From Desulfobacteraceae bacterium (GTDB lineage Bacteria; Desulfobacterota; Desulfobacteria; Desulfobacterales; Desulfosalsimonadaceae): a DNA stretch of 6,648 nucleotides. Numbering within the stretch: position 1 is the first letter of the stretch; every line of letters begins with the position of its first letter. The translations under genes were made by a program, and so were the position numbers. Below, piece by piece: positions 5,048-6,648 of this stretch. Below the pieces are notes generated by a model. The model worked only from the letters and a program-made list of their open reading frames with translations, ran no database searches and was not told the DNA's origin. The stretch lies in assembly GCA_021162325.1 (NCBI GenBank), contig JAGGYV010000226.1, positions 1 through 6,648 on the forward strand, in the 5' to 3' direction.

Positions 5048-6648
5048 ATGCCCCTGAGAACCTGTGTCTCCCCATCTGGAAAATTTATATATGGAATTCA
5101 CAAACCCGGTTTTCATGTCGTCAATATGCGGGAAAATGATTATATCACCCGGCTGGGTTTTTTTGCCGATAACATTCCTGTTGAGAATCAATCGAATTTT
5201 CCGCCCGGTGCGGTGAACGAGCCGAATGCGGATATCATTTATGAAATCCCCAATCCTTTTTCGTTTCGCGGGGTAACATACATTTCCAAAAGCTGGGCGG
5301 AGGAAAAAGCGCAGGATCCCTCATCCATCATGCTGCCTGAACCGCCGGACGTCTCATTCTCAGCGACGATTGAAAAATGGTTTGGCAAGAATCAGTTAAC
5401 GCCTGAAAAAAAAGACGTGATATTCCAGACATTGCCGAAACCGCTTCAGCTAACGATTGCCGGTACATCAACCGACCCGGATGATTTAATTTGCCTTGCC
5501 GGCCTTTCATGTGAATTTGTTTTTGATGAAAAGTCACATCAACCTTGTGGATTGAGATATCAAAAAAATGAAAATGGCCGCTCCTTCCCGGTCATAAAAG
5601 ATAAAATGTTATATGCGGTGATTGCCAATAATCCCTGTCTACCGGATGATTACAAACGAACGATGGTTTTAAAACCAGGGGCTCAAGGCGGAAGTGAAAT
5701 CGTGGGCGAGTGGAGTGATATGCCCACTGGCGGTCAAACCCATGTTTTTGAATATCTACGCAGAAACAGTTATATCCCGTGGGGACACTATGCGGCAAAT
5801 ATGGCGGATGATGCGGTGCGATACCGGGTCAATGATTTGTCGGAAATCGATATGCGTGCTTTGCGCCATCTCTATTATCAGCGGACGTATGTCCGTTTGG
5901 CTCAGGCCCTTGGTATATCCGTTGAATGTGAAAGACGGTGTATGGCGGAAGAAGCGCTTGAAAACCTGCGGATGCAAATTATTGACGCGCTGAAAGCGAC
6001 GTTTACGCGGGACAATTTAGAATTTAATCGCACGTTGTGGGGGTGGAATTTTGGATTCGACTATGCCCCCAGCCAATATCGGTTGCATGCGTCTCATCAG
6101 CAGATCCACCAACAATACGCCATGGTGCCGGCAACGGTACGGGCCGGCAATCTATCGGATGATCAGAACCCTTCCGGAAATATGATGGCTGCTTTTGGGT
6201 GTGGGGATTTAATTGCCGATTTTATCAGTCAATATCGAAAACAAACCGGTAAAATTTTTTTTGAAATGTATATTGCCGCTATATACAATAATCAGCGGCT
6301 TGACGGTAAAAACAAAGACCGCAGCCTGGTTATTTATGAAGACACCCATGTCATGCTTTTTGTTCCCAAAGCCCAGACATCCCAATGGGAAGTGCAGTTG
6401 ATGACGCTTTGTCCGGTCGGAAACATACTTGATGCGGATTTAAAAACCCGGCATTCGATTGACCATGGGATCTTATTGGCCGTTCAGATTCTGGAAAAAA
6501 TGGGCGCTAAAATGATCACCAGTCTTGAATATTCAAAGTCGTTCAATGCCGATAATGATGACGACCAGCGCCTGATGTATTCATTTTTGCCGCGAATGCC
6601 GGAATCCCCGGGTGCTTTTAGCGAAGCCCAGCTAAGATGGATTAACGG
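5048..6648 (+). CDS. Putative HIT-superfamily (GalT-like) nucleotidyltransferase/phosphorylase, 3' truncated
   Basis: From the ATG at 5048 the frame stays open for 533 codons to the right edge, so the C-terminus is missing. No signal peptide or membrane helix is visible, so it is probably cytoplasmic. Residues about 1-225 are not recognised. Residues 232-280 are rich in aromatic and charged residues (YIPWGHYAAN at 242-251). Around 347-356 is HASHQQIHQQ followed by YAMVP; this lines up with the GalT active-site segment LPHPHxQI...VP, with H350 at the catalytic His position and Q352 at the conserved Gln. Residues 427-452 (LVIYEDTHVMLFVPKAQTSQ, then WEVQLM) resemble the GalT C-terminal half, where a strand after an acidic YED leads to a VPxxxxxWxxE motif. 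GalT-like enzymes transfer or phosphorolyse nucleotidyl groups through a His-nucleotide intermediate. Here the first His of the HPH motif seems to be Ala, with extra histidines at 347 and 354. The substrate is unknown, and the match is by motif only. It may be co-transcribed with the surface-repeat gene upstream. Confidence 0.72.
   Translation, partial: MPLRTCVSPSGKFIYGIHKPGFHVVNMRENDYITRLGFFADNIPVENQSNFPPGAVNEPNADIIYEIPNPFSFRGVTYISKSWAEEKAQDPSSIMLPEPPDVSFSATIEKWFGKNQLTPEKKDVIFQTLPKPLQLTIAGTSTDPDDLICLAGLSCEFVFDEKSHQPCGLRYQKNENGRSFPVIKDKMLYAVIANNPCLPDDYKRTMVLKPGAQGGSEIVGEWSDMPTGGQTHVFEYLRRNSYIPWGHYAANMADDAVRYRVNDLSEIDMRALRHLYYQRTYVRLAQALGISVECERRCMAEEALENLRMQIIDALKATFTRDNLEFNRTLWGWNFGFDYAPSQYRLHASHQQIHQQYAMVPATVRAGNLSDDQNPSGNMMAAFGCGDLIADFISQYRKQTGKIFFEMYIAAIYNNQRLDGKNKDRSLVIYEDTHVMLFVPKAQTSQWEVQLMTLCPVGNILDADLKTRHSIDHGILLAVQILEKMGAKMITSLEYSKSFNADNDDDQRLMYSFLPRMPESPGAFSEAQLRWIN

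Noticed and set aside
5000..5993. Several open frames of 60-100 codons on both strands
   Set aside because: All lie inside the long frame starting at 5048, lack ribosome binding sites and have compositions typical of shadow frames.

Overview
The window looks like a chromosomal segment of a Gram-negative bacterium, most likely a Desulfobacterota (Desulfobacterales-type) organism. This assignment rests on the gene neighbourhood (SurA-like chaperone, RodZ-like protein, MgtE, RecO), on outer-membrane-type proteins, and on an intergenic palindromic repeat that resembles, from memory, repeats common in Desulfobacterales genomes. No database search backs it, so treat the taxonomy as an inference.

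Bases 1-3852 hold a tight plus-strand run of four housekeeping genes: the 3' part of a periplasmic SurA-type chaperone (cut by the window start), a RodZ-like membrane protein with an HTH domain, an MgtE magnesium transporter and the DNA-repair protein RecO. The gaps are 44, 22 and 4 bp, so they are probably co-transcribed. Their functions (outer-membrane protein folding, cell shape, Mg2+ uptake, recombination repair) do not form one pathway.

Bases 3853-4283 carry no gene. Most of this stretch is a composite inverted-repeat element (about 3879-4187). It contains a long imperfect hairpin (3929-4055), a partial second copy of one hairpin end, a small stem-loop with a T-rich tail, and short ACTTTAG repeats on one side.

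Bases 4284-5003 encode a secreted glycine-rich repeat protein of the LA_2272-like surface type that ends in phenylalanine, as many outer-membrane barrels do. After 44 bp and a clear Shine-Dalgarno sequence, a long reading frame starts at 5048 and stays open to the window end (533 codons, no stop). Its second half carries motifs like those of galactose-1-phosphate uridylyltransferase and other HIT-superfamily nucleotidyltransferases. Its first half is not recognised. All confident genes are on the plus strand; I saw no tRNA, rRNA, CRISPR array or transposase.
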